From positions 372,001 through 436,000 of the forward strand of contig NZ_CP011526.1 of the NCBI RefSeq assembly GCF_001027105.1: a stretch of DNA of 64,000 nucleotides, read 5' to 3'. The stretch comes from Staphylococcus aureus (GTDB taxonomy: Bacteria; Bacillota; Bacilli; Staphylococcales; Staphylococcaceae). A model generated the notes under the pieces. The model was not told the origin of the DNA. It ran no database searches and was given only the letters and a program-made list of their open reading frames with translations. The stretch's first letter is position 1; every line of letters begins with the position of its first letter. The translations under genes were made by a program, and so were the position numbers. Of this stretch, positions 1-9,126 are shown one piece after another.

Positions 1-124
1 TGAATAAATATGGCTGTTCAAAAGTTACTGTGTTTGGTCCTGTTGGATGCATTGCTGCTAAGAACAAGCAAACAATCGTCGATAAAATTGCTAAAATAAT
101 AAAAGTAATTCGAACTTTCATCAT
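1..124 (-). CDS. Partial N-terminus of a membrane-anchored or secreted small protein
   Basis: An open frame runs off the left edge of the window. Read on the minus strand it begins at one of two adjacent ATGs (position 124 or 121) behind an AAAGG Shine-Dalgarno at 131-135. The visible 41 residues start MMKVRITFIILAIL and contain one hydrophobic segment (about residues 6-24) with charged residues before it, as in a signal anchor or uncleaved signal peptide. A short extracytoplasmic stretch containing HPTGPN follows. Small DUF4889-type staphylococcal proteins look like this, but the identification is from memory and weak. The rest lies outside the window. Confidence 0.5.
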   Translation of the reverse strand, partial: MMKVRITFIILAILSTIVCLFLAAMHPTGPNTVTFEQPYLF

Positions 125-235
125 GATCATCCTTTGTTTATAGAGTCAATATAAGTATGGAATATGTTAGGTATATAGTCAAATGCGTCAACTAATGGGA
201 ATTTTGGCATAGATAGAGAATTTAAGGCAATTAAA

Positions 236-272
236 AAGGCATCAAACAGTAATATGCTGCTTGATGCCCAAA
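236..272 (-). terminator. Rho-independent terminator for the downstream lipoprotein gene
   Basis: An inverted repeat GGCATCAA/TTGATGCC at 239-269 is followed on the minus strand by TTTTT. It lies about 100 nt beyond the stop of the lipoprotein gene at 376-1002. Confidence 0.7.
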
Positions 273-375
273 TGATGACTTTAGCTAAATTGATTAGTCA
301 CTTTTAAAGATAAAGAATTGTCATGAATTAAAACTCATGTAATGATGTGTTACATTTCGCAATGATGGCTTTCAG

Positions 376-1002
376 TTATTTATCGATAACATCACTCTTG
401 ATACCTTTAGATTTTAAGAAATCTTTAATTTTATCTTGTTGCTTTTTATTAACATCACCGGCATATTTTGTTGGCACGTCGACAACATTGATTTTATTTT
501 GCGGTTGATAGCTAAGCTTTTCAATATCTTCATCAACATTGGCGATTGTACTATTTAAAGCTTTGAAGTAATTCATCATTAATTCAACGGGTTTCTTATA
601 TTCTTTAGGAATATTGTTTTCAGTGACAAATTTCTTGAAATGCAAATCGTTTTTAACAGCTAAGTTAGATAAGTGGCTAAGTGTTTCTGCTTGTTTTTCA
701 GTCACTTTTGTTTGACTGTCAATTTGTTTATCTAGTTTATGTTGCATAATATATTTGTTATCAAGTATATCGCTATTTACAGACAAATACTTTTCTATAG
801 CTTGCTTCATCTCTGCATCACTAATATCACTATTTTTCTTATCTGAGTTAAAGATATCTTTTGTTTCTAATTTTTTAGCGCTTTTAGGTGCATGGATGCC
901 AGTACTTGTATGATGATCTTCGTTATCAGATTGATCGGACGCGCAACCTGTAAGAATTAATGTCGATGCTAAAAATGTACTTAGTAGTAATCTCTTTTTC
1001 AT
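376..1002 (-). CDS. Putative lipoprotein, function unknown
   Basis: This 208-residue protein has a lipoprotein signal peptide: a KKR start, a hydrophobic stretch and a lipobox LTGC with the acylated Cys at residue 20. The mature protein is polar and mostly predicted helical, rich in Lys, Asp and Asn, with no enzyme motif I recognise. An AAGGAG Shine-Dalgarno sits 12 nt before the ATG. The gene is monocistronic, bounded by its own terminator at 236-272. It should be anchored on the outer face of the membrane. I do not recognise the family and assign no function. Confidence 0.75.
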   Translation of the reverse strand: MKKRLLLSTFLASTLILTGCASDQSDNEDHHTSTGIHAPKSAKKLETKDIFNSDKKNSDISDAEMKQAIEKYLSVNSDILDNKYIMQHKLDKQIDSQTKVTEKQAETLSHLSNLAVKNDLHFKKFVTENNIPKEYKKPVELMMNYFKALNSTIANVDEDIEKLSYQPQNKINVVDVPTKYAGDVNKKQQDKIKDFLKSKGIKSDVIDK

Positions 1003-1074
1003 AATGTAATATAACTCCTTAGTTTATCTTTAATTGAAAAAATATGTATTCATGTTTAATAGAGTAACATTGAA

Positions 1075-1332
1075 TTAGTTTGGAATGTCACGATGACCTT
1101 GCAATGACCATAGACGTAAATGATTACGTGCATGAGTTGCTTTTTCTATCAATAATGCATCATTTTGGACGTTGTTAAGGATAGCTTTATCTATAAATAA
1201 CTGCATAATTGGTTGTACTAATTTAGACGTAGGTATCGTACGTAAAAGCATAATAATTTCGTTCACATACTTTTCTTTCTCAATATCATTTTTCATATTG
1301 ATTTGTTTGCGAGAGGTACATACTTTAAGCAT
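1075..1332 (-). CDS. Small conserved-looking hypothetical protein (85 aa)
   Basis: The chosen start is the ATG at 1332 (MLKVCTSRKQ), because a GAGAT sequence lies about 11 nt upstream. The longer frame from 1368 has no ribosome binding site. The protein is short, soluble and mixed-charge, predicted mainly helical, with no recognisable domain. It lies downstream of the ahpF terminator, so it is probably transcribed separately. A start at residue 13 of this product (MKNDIEKE) is also possible. No function is assigned. Confidence 0.5.
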   Translation of the reverse strand: MLKVCTSRKQINMKNDIEKEKYVNEIIMLLRTIPTSKLVQPIMQLFIDKAILNNVQNDALLIEKATHARNHLRLWSLQGHRDIPN

Positions 1333-1385
1333 TATCGCACATCTCGTTGTATATATTAAGTTTATCATAACATGATTTTATGTCG

Positions 1386-1428
1386 GGATAAAAAAATAAC
1401 AGCATCTTAACAAATGTAAGATACTGTC
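1386..1428 (-). terminator. Terminator of the ahpCF operon
   Basis: A 10-bp stem (CAGTATCTTA with TAAGATGCTG, 1400-1426) is followed on the minus strand by a T run, immediately after the ahpF stop codon. Confidence 0.85.
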
Positions 1429-1446
1429 AGTGAAATGAATGAAACT

Positions 1447-2970
1447 TTAGTTTCTGATAATATAGTCAAAGGCATTTAATGCTGCATTTGCACCAGCGCC
1501 CATTGAAATGATAATTTGTTTGTTCTTCTGATCTGTGACATCGCCAGCAGCAAATATTCCAGGAACATTCGTATTATTGTTACGATCAATCACAATTTCA
1601 CCACGTTCGTTTAATTCAACAGCATCGTTTAACCATGATGTGTTTGGAAGTAAACCAATTTGAACAAAGATACCATCTAAGTTAAGTAGATGTTCTTCGC
1701 CGGTGTTCATGTCTTCGTAACGTATACCTGTAACATGGTCTTCTCCGACAACTTCAGTAGTTTTGGCATTTGTTTTGATATCAACATTTGATAAAGAACG
1801 TAAACGATCTTGTAACACGTTGTCTGCTTTTAATTCGCTAGCGAATTCGAATAATGTAACATGATTAACGATACCAGCAAGGTCAATTGCTGCTTCAACC
1901 CCAGAGTTACCGCCACCGATAACTGCTACGTCTTTATTTTCAAATAGAGGTCCGTCACAGTGAGGGCAGAATGCAACACCTTTATTAATCAATTGCTCTT
2001 CACCTGGAATGTTTAGCTTACGCCAACCTGCACCAGTAGCAATAATGACTGTTTTACTTTCTAAGACAGCACCGTTTTCTAACGTAACTTTAATTGCTTC
2101 GTCAGTCTTTTCGATATCTGTAGCACGTATACCTGTCATTGCATCAATGTCATATTGATCAATGTGCGCTGCTAAGTTAGAAGAAAATTCAGAACCAGTT
2201 GTTTCTTTAACAGTAATGAAGTTCTCAATACCAGCAGTATCATTAACTTGGCCACCGATACGATCAGCAACTATACCAGTACGTAAACCTTTACGTGCTG
2301 TGTAAATCGCTGCACTACCACTAGCAGGACCACCACCAACGATTAAGACATCATAAGGTTCTTTATTTTCAAACTCAGATGCATCTGCCGTACTGCCTAG
2401 TTTCGAAAGAATATCTTGGATTGTCATACGACCATTGCCAAATTCTTCGCCATTTAAAAAGACAGCAGGGACTGCCATGATGTTTTCAGATTCTTCACGG
2501 AACACTGCACCATCAATCATAGAATGCGTGATGTTAGGGTTGATCACACTCATTAAGTTAAGTGCTTGAACGACATCAGGACATTTTTGACACGTTAAAC
2601 TAATGAATGTTTCAAAATGGAATGAACCTTCTAATTTTTTAATTTGGTCAATGATTGACTGTTTTTCTTTAGGTGCACGACCACTAACCTGTAAAATTGC
2701 TAAAACAAGTGAGTTAAACTCGTGACCTAATGGAATACCTGCAAATGTTACACCTGTTTCTTCGCCAGGACGATTGACTGAGAAACTTGGTGTACGTTTT
2801 AAAGATTTTTCAGAAAGAGATAGTCTAGGTGACATATCAGTAATTTCTGTCAACAAATCTTTAAGTTCTTTGGATTTATCATCTGAACCAAGGCTGGCAA
2901 CGAATTCAACGTTGCCCTCCATTAGTTCTAATAGTTGTTTAAGTTGTTGTTTTAAATCAGCATTAAGCAT
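1447..2970 (-). CDS. ahpF: Alkyl hydroperoxide reductase subunit F
   Basis: AhpF is the flavoprotein disulfide reductase that passes electrons from NADH to AhpC for cytoplasmic reduction of peroxides and peroxynitrite. The 507 residues match the family's length. The N-terminal thioredoxin-like tandem domain holds a CQKC redox pair. The thioredoxin-reductase-like part begins near residue 205 with a GGGPASGSAA dinucleotide-binding motif, followed by the CPHC redox-active pair, a second nucleotide-binding loop (GGGNSGVEAA) and the C-terminal FAD motif (GIFAAGDVTD). The gene starts 15 nt after the ahpC stop and shares its operon and terminator. Peroxide control through the upstream PerR-like box is inferred. 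Confidence 0.97.
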   Translation of the reverse strand: MLNADLKQQLKQLLELMEGNVEFVASLGSDDKSKELKDLLTEITDMSPRLSLSEKSLKRTPSFSVNRPGEETGVTFAGIPLGHEFNSLVLAILQVSGRAPKEKQSIIDQIKKLEGSFHFETFISLTCQKCPDVVQALNLMSVINPNITHSMIDGAVFREESENIMAVPAVFLNGEEFGNGRMTIQDILSKLGSTADASEFENKEPYDVLIVGGGPASGSAAIYTARKGLRTGIVADRIGGQVNDTAGIENFITVKETTGSEFSSNLAAHIDQYDIDAMTGIRATDIEKTDEAIKVTLENGAVLESKTVIIATGAGWRKLNIPGEEQLINKGVAFCPHCDGPLFENKDVAVIGGGNSGVEAAIDLAGIVNHVTLFEFASELKADNVLQDRLRSLSNVDIKTNAKTTEVVGEDHVTGIRYEDMNTGEEHLLNLDGIFVQIGLLPNTSWLNDAVELNERGEIVIDRNNNTNVPGIFAAGDVTDQKNKQIIISMGAGANAALNAFDYIIRN

Positions 2971-2985
2971 GGTTGTAATGCCTCC

Positions 2986-3555
2986 TTAGATTTTACCTAC
3001 TAAATCTAAACCAGGTTGCAATGTTTTAGCGCCTTCTTCCCATTTAGCTGGGCATACTTCGCCAGGGTTTTTACGAACATATTGAGCTGCTTTGATTTTG
3101 TGAGCTAATGTACTAGCGTCACGGCCAATTCCGTCAGCGTTAATTTCAGATGCTTGTACAACACCGTCTGGGTCGATAATGAATGTACCACGTTGAGCTA
3201 AACCAGTAGCTTCATCTAATACATCAAAATTACGAGTGATTGTTTGTGATGGGTCACCAATCATAGTGTAAGTGATTTTGCTAATTGCATCTGAATGGTC
3301 ATGCCATGCTTTGTGTACGAAGTGAGTATCAGTTGATACTGAGAATACATTTACGCCTAATTTTTGTAATTCTTCATATTGGTTTTGTAAGTCTTCTAAT
3401 TCAGTTGGACAAACGAATGAGAAGTCAGCAGGATAGAAGCATACTACGCTCCAAGAACCTTTTAAATCTTCTTGTGTAACTTCTTTAAATTGATCTTTTT
3501 TTGGATCGAAAGCTTGCGCTGTAAATGGTAAGATTTCTTTGTTAATTAATGACAT
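2986..3555 (-). CDS. ahpC: Alkyl hydroperoxide reductase subunit C (2-Cys peroxiredoxin)
   Basis: AhpC reduces H2O2 and organic hydroperoxides in the cytoplasm and is recycled by AhpF. The 189 residues carry the peroxidatic Cys49 in FVCPTE and the resolving Cys in GEVCPAKW near the C-terminus, the typical 2-Cys Prx1/AhpC arrangement. The start follows a GGAGGA Shine-Dalgarno. It is the first gene of the ahpC-ahpF operon, with a good PerR-type operator about 60 nt upstream, consistent with known peroxide-inducible control in staphylococci. Confidence 0.98.
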
Positions 3556-3614
3556 AAATATCTTCCTCCTAAGAATTTAAGTATGAATTAGAACTATCAA
3601 TTGATTGCGCTTAA

Positions 3615-3629
3615 TTATAATAATTCTAA
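3615..3629 (-). promoter_or_regulatory. PerR box upstream of ahpC
   Basis: The 15 bases TTATAATAATTCTAA match the PerR/Fur-type palindrome TTATAATNATTATAA with one mismatch. They lie about 60 nt upstream of the ahpC start, as expected for peroxide-responsive repression. Confidence 0.8.
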
Positions 3630-4046
3630 TCTCTTAGTTAGCATTATTACATTTTGATCCAGAATAGTCAACTGGATAACTTTGTAAAGTGAATGATTAC
3701 TTTTAAAATAAAGAAAGATAATATAAAGTGCTTTGATAATGGATTTTGTAGTTGATGATTTAAAAGGTTGTGTCTATATTTAATATCTTGATTTTAATGT
3801 AAAAAATGTAAAAAAAGAAGATTTGTATTCTCAACTAAGTCAACCTTATTGATAATGGTATGAGAATATTTGTTCGAGATGGATGAAGGTAATGAGTGAG
3901 AAACTGGATTTTTAAAGTATGAGACAATATTTTAAAAAGTTCAATTATTAACTTATAAGCAAATAATTGCTATAAAAAAGTTTGGACGTGTACAATTGCA
4001 ATATGAAGATTTTAAATTAATTGTAAAGTATCGAGGAGTGGGTAAC
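3630..4046. other. Intergenic region between ahpC and nfrA
   Basis: This AT-rich divergent intergenic region must hold the ahpC promoter on the minus strand and the nfrA promoter on the plus strand. Apart from the PerR box at its left edge and a GAGGAG Shine-Dalgarno for nfrA near 4033, I see no RNA gene or convincing repeat. Confidence 0.5.
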
Positions 4047-4802
4047 GTGTCAGAACATGTATATAATCTTGTGAAAAAGCATCATTCTGTTAGAAAATTT
4101 AAGAATAAACCTTTAAGTGAAGACGTTGTTAAGAAATTGGTAGAAGCTGGACAAAGCGCTTCGACGTCAAGTTTCCTGCAAGCATACTCAATTATTGGTA
4201 TCGACGATGAGAAGATTAAAGAAAATTTACGAGAAGTTTCTGGACAACCTTATGTTGTAGAAAATGGCTATTTATTCGTCTTTGTTATTGATTATTATCG
4301 TCATCATTTAGTTGATCAACATGCTGAAACTGATATGGAAAATGCATATGGTTCAACGGAAGGTTTGCTAGTAGGTGCAATCGATGCAGCATTAGTTGCC
4401 GAAAATATTGCGGTAACTGCTGAAGATATGGGGTATGGCATTGTCTTTTTAGGATCATTAAGAAATGATGTTGAACGCGTTCGAGAAATTTTAGACTTAC
4501 CTGACTATGTCTTCCCGGTATTTGGTATGGCAGTAGGGGAACCCGCAGATGACGAAAATGGTGCAGCCAAGCCACGCTTACCATTTGACCATGTCTTCCA
4601 TCATAATAAGTATCATGCTGATAAGGAAACACAGTATGCACAAATGGCAGATTACGACCAGACAATCAGCGAGTACTATGATCAACGTACAAACGGGAAT
4701 CGCAAAGAAACATGGTCGCAGCAAATTGAGATGTTCCTAGGAAACAAAGCAAGATTAGATATGTTAGAACAATTGCAAAAATCAGGCTTAATACAGCGAT
4801 AG
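4047..4802 (+). CDS. nfrA: NADPH-dependent FMN/nitro oxidoreductase
   Basis: NfrA-type flavin reductases transfer electrons from NADPH to FMN, nitro compounds and disulfides in the cytosol. The 251-residue product has the nitroreductase fold signatures: HHSVRKFKNKPL near the N-terminus (FMN phosphate contacts), QSASTSSFLQ, the glycine-containing GIVFLGSLRND segment and a C-terminal RRxxxGLIQR-like end. I chose the GTG at 4047 because GAGGAG lies 11 nt before it. An upstream in-frame ATG at 3996 has no ribosome binding site and would add residues outside the family consensus. The gene is monocistronic and faces tcyP across a shared terminator. Its position beside ahpCF fits a role in thiol and oxidative stress. 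Confidence 0.93.
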   Translation: MSEHVYNLVKKHHSVRKFKNKPLSEDVVKKLVEAGQSASTSSFLQAYSIIGIDDEKIKENLREVSGQPYVVENGYLFVFVIDYYRHHLVDQHAETDMENAYGSTEGLLVGAIDAALVAENIAVTAEDMGYGIVFLGSLRNDVERVREILDLPDYVFPVFGMAVGEPADDENGAAKPRLPFDHVFHHNKYHADKETQYAQMADYDQTISEYYDQRTNGNRKETWSQQIEMFLGNKARLDMLEQLQKSGLIQR

Positions 4803-4818
4803 CAAGATACCAAAATAA

Positions 4819-4867
4819 CCCGCCCCCCTCTAGCTTAAAATGATAAGTATAGCTAGAGGGGGCGGGT
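4819..4867. terminator. Strong bidirectional terminator between nfrA and tcyP
   Basis: A very stable GC-rich inverted repeat (ACCCGCCCCC...GGGGGCGGGT with CTAGCT inner arms) occupies the gap between convergent genes. The AT-rich flanks serve both directions. Confidence 0.85.
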
Positions 4868-4882
4868 ATTTCTTGCAATGAA

Positions 4883-6271
4883 TTAGTGTGAAGTTAATGC
4901 AGCATTATCATTTGAATCGAAAGTATCTTTATCCCAATGTTTAGTTAACTTGGCGGTACCTGTACCAGCTAGCATTGAATCGTTCACGTTTAATGCTGTT
5001 CTACCCATGTCAATCAATGGTTCAACGGAGATGAGCACGCCGGCTAAAGCGACTGGCAAGTTTAACGTTGACAACACCAATATGGATGCAAATGTAGCCC
5101 CGCCACCGACGCCAGCAACGCCGAATGAACTAATAATCACGACAGCGATTAACGTTACAATAAATTGTAAATCAATTTCTACATTAGCGACGGGTGCGAC
5201 CATAATTGCAAGCATGGCAGGGTAAATGCCTGCACAACCATTTTGTCCAATCGACAATCCAAATGTCGCAGCGAAATTGGCAATACCTTCTGGCACGCCT
5301 AGACGTCTTGTTTGTGTTTGTACATTCAATGGTAAGGCACCCGCGCTTGAGCGTGATGTGAATGCAAAGATTAATACTTCCAAAGTCTTTTTAACATAGC
5401 GAATTGGGCTAATACCTAACAGGCTTAAAATAATTAAGTGAATGATATACATCGTAATTAATGCAGCGTACGATGCGATTAAGAATTTTCCTAAAGTCCA
5501 AATGGCGCCAAAGTCACTTGTCGATAATGTGTTGGCCATAATTGCTAATACACCGTATGGCGTTAAACGTAAGACGAACGTCACAATCGCCATTACTAGT
5601 GAATAGATAGCGTCAATCGCACGCTTAAGCAATTCACCATGATCAGGTTGTTTGCGTGCTACGCGTAAATAAGCAAATCCTATAAACGAAGCAAATATCA
5701 CGACAGCAATCGTGGAAGTTGCACGTTGTCCAGTGAAATCTAAGAATGGATTTTTAGGCAATAATTCCAAAATTTGTTGTGGTAACGTATGTGCTGTTAA
5801 ATCTTTCGCTTGTTTAGCAATTTCGCTTCCACGTGCTTGTTCAGCGTTACCAAGGTTAATTGTTGATGCATCTAAACCAAACACCAAGGCATACACAACA
5901 CCAACAATCGCAGCAATGGTGACAGTGCCAATTAAAAAGATAAAAATGAGACTACCAATTTTAGCAAACTTTTCTCCGATTTGAATTTTAGTGAATGCAG
6001 CTACAATAGAAATGAAAATTAAAGGCATAACAATCATTTGCAACAATGCAACGTAACCTTGTCCGACAATGTTGAACCAGTCACTTGTTGATGTAATAAC
6101 ATTCGAATGTGTGCCATAAATAAGATGCAATAACACACCGAATACTATACCAATCCCTAAAGCTGTAAACACACGTTTCGCAAAAGATATATGTTTGCGA
6201 GCCATCATGTGCAATATTACGATGAAAATCACCAATACAATAATATTAATCAGTGTAAGAAAAGCATTCAT
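4883..6271 (-). CDS. tcyP: L-cystine:cation symporter TcyP
   Basis: TcyP imports L-cystine across the cytoplasmic membrane by sodium- or proton-coupled symport and belongs to the dicarboxylate/amino acid:cation symporter family. The 462 residues contain about eight to ten hydrophobic segments. They also show the family's conserved serine-rich re-entrant loop (SRSSAGALPLN) and a late AGVGGGATFAS segment followed by the substrate-site helix. The ATG at 6271 is preferred because AAGGAG lies 8 nt before it; a GTG three codons upstream overlaps that ribosome binding site. It is monocistronic. CymR control of cystine uptake is known in S. aureus, but I did not find a convincing box here. Confidence 0.93.
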   Translation of the reverse strand: MNAFLTLINIIVLVIFIVILHMMARKHISFAKRVFTALGIGIVFGVLLHLIYGTHSNVITSTSDWFNIVGQGYVALLQMIVMPLIFISIVAAFTKIQIGEKFAKIGSLIFIFLIGTVTIAAIVGVVYALVFGLDASTINLGNAEQARGSEIAKQAKDLTAHTLPQQILELLPKNPFLDFTGQRATSTIAVVIFASFIGFAYLRVARKQPDHGELLKRAIDAIYSLVMAIVTFVLRLTPYGVLAIMANTLSTSDFGAIWTLGKFLIASYAALITMYIIHLIILSLLGISPIRYVKKTLEVLIFAFTSRSSAGALPLNVQTQTRRLGVPEGIANFAATFGLSIGQNGCAGIYPAMLAIMVAPVANVEIDLQFIVTLIAVVIISSFGVAGVGGGATFASILVLSTLNLPVALAGVLISVEPLIDMGRTALNVNDSMLAGTGTAKLTKHWDKDTFDSNDNAALTSH

Positions 6272-7047
6272 GAACGTCACTCCTTAAATTTTTGAATATA
6301 ATTCCGACTAGTATGCTAAGAATAATATTAATTTTAAAATATTTCAAGAGGGCATTTGCAATTAAATGTAAACATGATGAAATTCGACCGTTGGCATAAG
6401 GGGATTTGTAAACAAATCGTTTTGAATTCAGTAGTGATAGGTGGAAAGGGTAAATAGTGTGATGAGCTAGTCGATTAAAGTTAATATTTGAAAATGAAGC
6501 AGGGCATTAAATGCAATAAATTAAATAAGTTGTCATTAAAGCATTAATAATAGAAATGATTTTAACAGGAAAAAAGTGATGAATATTTGGAAAAGATATA
6601 TATCGTGCACTGTCATGAGAGATAAGATATGAGAAAACAAATTTATCCTTGAATCGAGATGTGGCTATGGCGGTTTGATAAAAATTGCTAACCTCATATT
6701 TATTGAATGAAAAGATAATAAATGATCAACCTTGAAAAGACGTTTCGAACAAACACGTTGTAAAAAATTCTGTCGAATCAAAATTAGCATCTTTTGAGTG
6801 TTCGTGTGTGCAGGTGGTAGTTCAAAAGCTACCGTAAACAAATATTTTTGTTTGAGCAAAAAGGCGTTTGTAGTAAATGTGAATATGAGTGTGCACTTGT
6901 GCGATTCGTCAGTTACTAACACAGCCAAACATTTAAATTGAATGGACTTATTAAGATGAATCTATTTAGAAGTACACAGAAGCCATCCCATTTAAAAGTA
7001 ACATACTATAAAAATTTATTCAAAATTCAATATTAATCATAATGAAT
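6272..7047. other. Long non-coding stretch between tcyP and the HTH/coiled-coil gene
   Basis: About 780 nt are AT-rich with no open frame that has a ribosome binding site or plausible protein. An 87-codon minus-strand frame (6665-6928) looks like chance: no start signal, odd composition. The tcyP promoter must lie at its left end. I find nothing else definite. Confidence 0.5.
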
Positions 7048-7132
7048 AATTAAAAAACCTGAAACAAATTAGTTTGATATGCTCTCTTCAAAGTAGATAT
7101 TGAATGGAGTATATCAGCTTGTTTCAGGTTTT
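7048..7132 (-). terminator. Long hairpin terminator downstream of the HTH/coiled-coil gene
   Basis: A perfect 14-bp inverted repeat (AAAACCTGAAACAA at 7054-7067 with TTGTTTCAGGTTTT at 7119-7132) encloses a second imperfect stem (GATATGCTC/GAGTATATC). On the minus strand it ends in TTTTTTAATT. It probably ends transcription from the gene at 7248-8204 and could leave a stable 3'-UTR RNA. Confidence 0.7.
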
Positions 7133-7231
7133 ATGAATTGAGTATTAAATTTGAAAGTAAATTACAGTTCTATAGGTTTATAAAAATCAGTTTTTAAATC
7201 AAAGCTATATATGAATTGAGTATTAAATTTG
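7133..7231. repeat. Direct repeat in the 3' flank of the HTH/coiled-coil gene
   Basis: The 21-base unit ATGAATTGAGTATTAAATTT(G) occurs at 7133-7153 and again at 7211-7231. Weaker similarity follows each copy, including the sequence around the gene's stop codon. This suggests an imperfect duplication of about 78 bp in the 3' untranslated region. Confidence 0.7.
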
Positions 7232-7247
7232 TGTTCAAATCACAAGT

Positions 7248-8204
7248 TTACAGGTTGAATAAACGTGCGAAGAAACCTTTTTTCTCTTCTTGAGGTTTTG
7301 GTTCTGACATTTCTGACTGTGAAGCTGTGCTGTCATTTTCTGCTTTCGCTTCCAATGAATCGTTCGAAGTAGCTTGTTTAGAAGCTTCTGCATGGGCTTC
7401 TGCTACTTGTTGTTCAGCATCATGTTGCGCTTCTGCATCTACTGTAGCTTCTTTATTTGAAGTCTCAGCTGCATTGTCATTTTTAGACTGCTCAACGCTG
7501 GCTTTTTCAATTGCTTCAGTTGCAGAAATTTGATCCTCTTTATCTACTTTAGTAGCAGTGCCATCGCCTGCATTTTCTGCTTTAGTATCCGTCTTAGCGT
7601 CTGTTGATGTATTCACTCCAGCAACCTTCGAATCTTTACTGTCAGCTTTATCTTCAGTAACAGCATTCTTTTCAACTTTATTTGTTGATTCAGCTAATGC
7701 TTTTGCTTGAGAGGCTTGCGCTTCTTGGATAGCCTCTTGTGATGTTTGGATGGCTTTTAAGGATTCGCTATTTGAATCGATTTTAGATGTAAGTTGATTT
7801 TGAAGTTCTTTTAATTCTTGTTGTTGCTGATGTACTTGATTCATCATTTGACCAAGTAGGTGACGTTCTTCGCGCATTTTCTGGATTTCTAGGCGTAAAT
7901 CTTCTACTAGTTGAGCGACATTTTGATTAGTAGGTAAGTTTTTGTCATCGTTTTTGACAATGACTTGCAGGAAGTCTTTTTCTTTTTCTAATTCATCAAA
8001 CGCTAGATCATAACTATTTGTTTGTTTTACTTTGTCGGCAATGTCTTTGAAAAGCTCGATATCTTCTTCTTTGAAATCAGTTGCTTCACGACCACGATAT
8101 TCAGTCTTGCTTAGTTGGTAACCACGTTCTTCTAAATGTTGAACAATTTTACGTACTTGCTTCTCACTTAGTTCTACGCGTTGTGCAAATTCTTTAGTTA
8201 ACAT
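7248..8204 (-). CDS. MerR-like HTH protein with long coiled coil and amphipathic C-terminal tail
   Basis: The 318-residue product begins with a helix-turn-helix (about residues 1-48, FAQRVELSEKQVRKIVQHL then a wing-like GYQLSKTEYRGRE) of the MerR-like/plasmid DUF536 type. A charged linker and a Gln/Glu/Leu-rich coiled coil (about 95-165, HQQQQELKELQNQL) follow. Then comes a low-complexity Ala/Glu/Asp/Lys/Thr region (170-300) and a short basic, hydrophobic end, KKGFFARLFNL. The layout recalls DNA-bridging or membrane-tethering proteins such as B. subtilis RacA, but similarity is only architectural. An AAAGGAC-type Shine-Dalgarno precedes the ATG. The gene appears monocistronic. Function is unknown. 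Confidence 0.8.
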   Translation of the reverse strand: MLTKEFAQRVELSEKQVRKIVQHLEERGYQLSKTEYRGREATDFKEEDIELFKDIADKVKQTNSYDLAFDELEKEKDFLQVIVKNDDKNLPTNQNVAQLVEDLRLEIQKMREERHLLGQMMNQVHQQQQELKELQNQLTSKIDSNSESLKAIQTSQEAIQEAQASQAKALAESTNKVEKNAVTEDKADSKDSKVAGVNTSTDAKTDTKAENAGDGTATKVDKEDQISATEAIEKASVEQSKNDNAAETSNKEATVDAEAQHDAEQQVAEAHAEASKQATSNDSLEAKAENDSTASQSEMSEPKPQEEKKGFFARLFNL

Positions 8205-8321
8205 ACTTTAAAGTCCTTTCTGCATATACTTTATGTATACTGACGTTTGTCTACGGGCAGTGAAACGTCAGTCTTGCTTCATACATAGTTTAAACGTTAT
8301 TGTTAGTGATTTCAAGTTTGT

Positions 8322-8984
8322 TTAAAATGGTTTACGTAAATCCATTTCTTCTAATAAAGCATAAATAATTTCACGTGCGATACCATTGGCAAATACATAC
8401 TTCAAAATATAATTTGATTTAACACTTGTACCGTAGATATCCTTTGTCAGTTTAATATTTTTCTTTAAAAATAAGTCCACTTTTTTAGTGTGACCATCAT
8501 TAGTTGGATGAATGTAATCAATTTCAGTTTGTCTTTCAAATTGATGTTCGTATAAAAACTGTCTACGGTGTTCAATAATGAGGCCGTTATCTTGTGTTAA
8601 ATCTGCAGGTTCTTTAGGGACTTCCATCATTAAAAAGTTAATACTTCTAGAATGAACAAGGTTTGATAATAAGTTTAGTTCATGTTCAATTTGATGTAAT
8701 GTTTGCGTCATTAACTCATCATGGTTGGGTAGGTCTTTTGCGAATAAATAAATTAAAAATGCTGAATTGGTTGTGGCTTCATAATGTGCAGTTGCTAGAC
8801 TGACAACAACATCGTTTTCTAAGCCTACGATAAAGACATAATCGTTTTCGGTTTTGTTGTTTTCTAATGAGCGTTTGATGATACGTTTATCTTCAGTTAA
8901 AGATAAATTTAACTTAGTATCGTAAAGTTTAAGTGCTTCGTTGTAATGTGGATCTTTGACAGATTGAATGGTTTTAAATTCCAT
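8322..8984 (-). CDS. GNAT-like hypothetical protein
   Basis: A 220-residue soluble protein with an alpha/beta pattern resembling the GCN5-related N-acetyltransferase fold. A beta-strand pair, YVFIVGLENDVVVSLATAHYE, is followed by a strand with FLIYLFAKDLP and then helix-rich sequence. The acetyl-CoA loop (Q/R-x-x-G-x-G/A) is not obvious, so activity is uncertain. A GGGGAGGTG Shine-Dalgarno precedes the ATG. It lies between an HTH protein and a stress protein on the same strand but about 120-140 nt from each. Acetyltransferase is a fold-based inference only. Confidence 0.6.
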   Translation of the reverse strand: MEFKTIQSVKDPHYNEALKLYDTKLNLSLTEDKRIIKRSLENNKTENDYVFIVGLENDVVVSLATAHYEATTNSAFLIYLFAKDLPNHDELMTQTLHQIEHELNLLSNLVHSRSINFLMMEVPKEPADLTQDNGLIIEHRRQFLYEHQFERQTEIDYIHPTNDGHTKKVDLFLKKNIKLTKDIYGTSVKSNYILKYVFANGIAREIIYALLEEMDLRKPF

Positions 8985-9126
8985 AAGAACACCTCCCCAA
9001 TTTAAATAATATTATAGCATAATCGCCTGCTGTAAAAGACTGTTCATAAACTTTTAAATGGTATAAAAAACTGTACTATCTTAAATTAGACAGTACAGTA
9101 ATCTCATTTTGAATTCAGTGTGATAA

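Noticed and set aside
4285..4665. Minus-strand frame inside nfrA
   Set aside because: Fully within a clear gene on the other strand; composition (His/Gln/Leu) is a shadow.
6665..6928. 87-codon minus-strand frame in the gap between tcyP and the HTH gene
   Set aside because: No ribosome site, no family resemblance, length expected by chance in AT-rich DNA.
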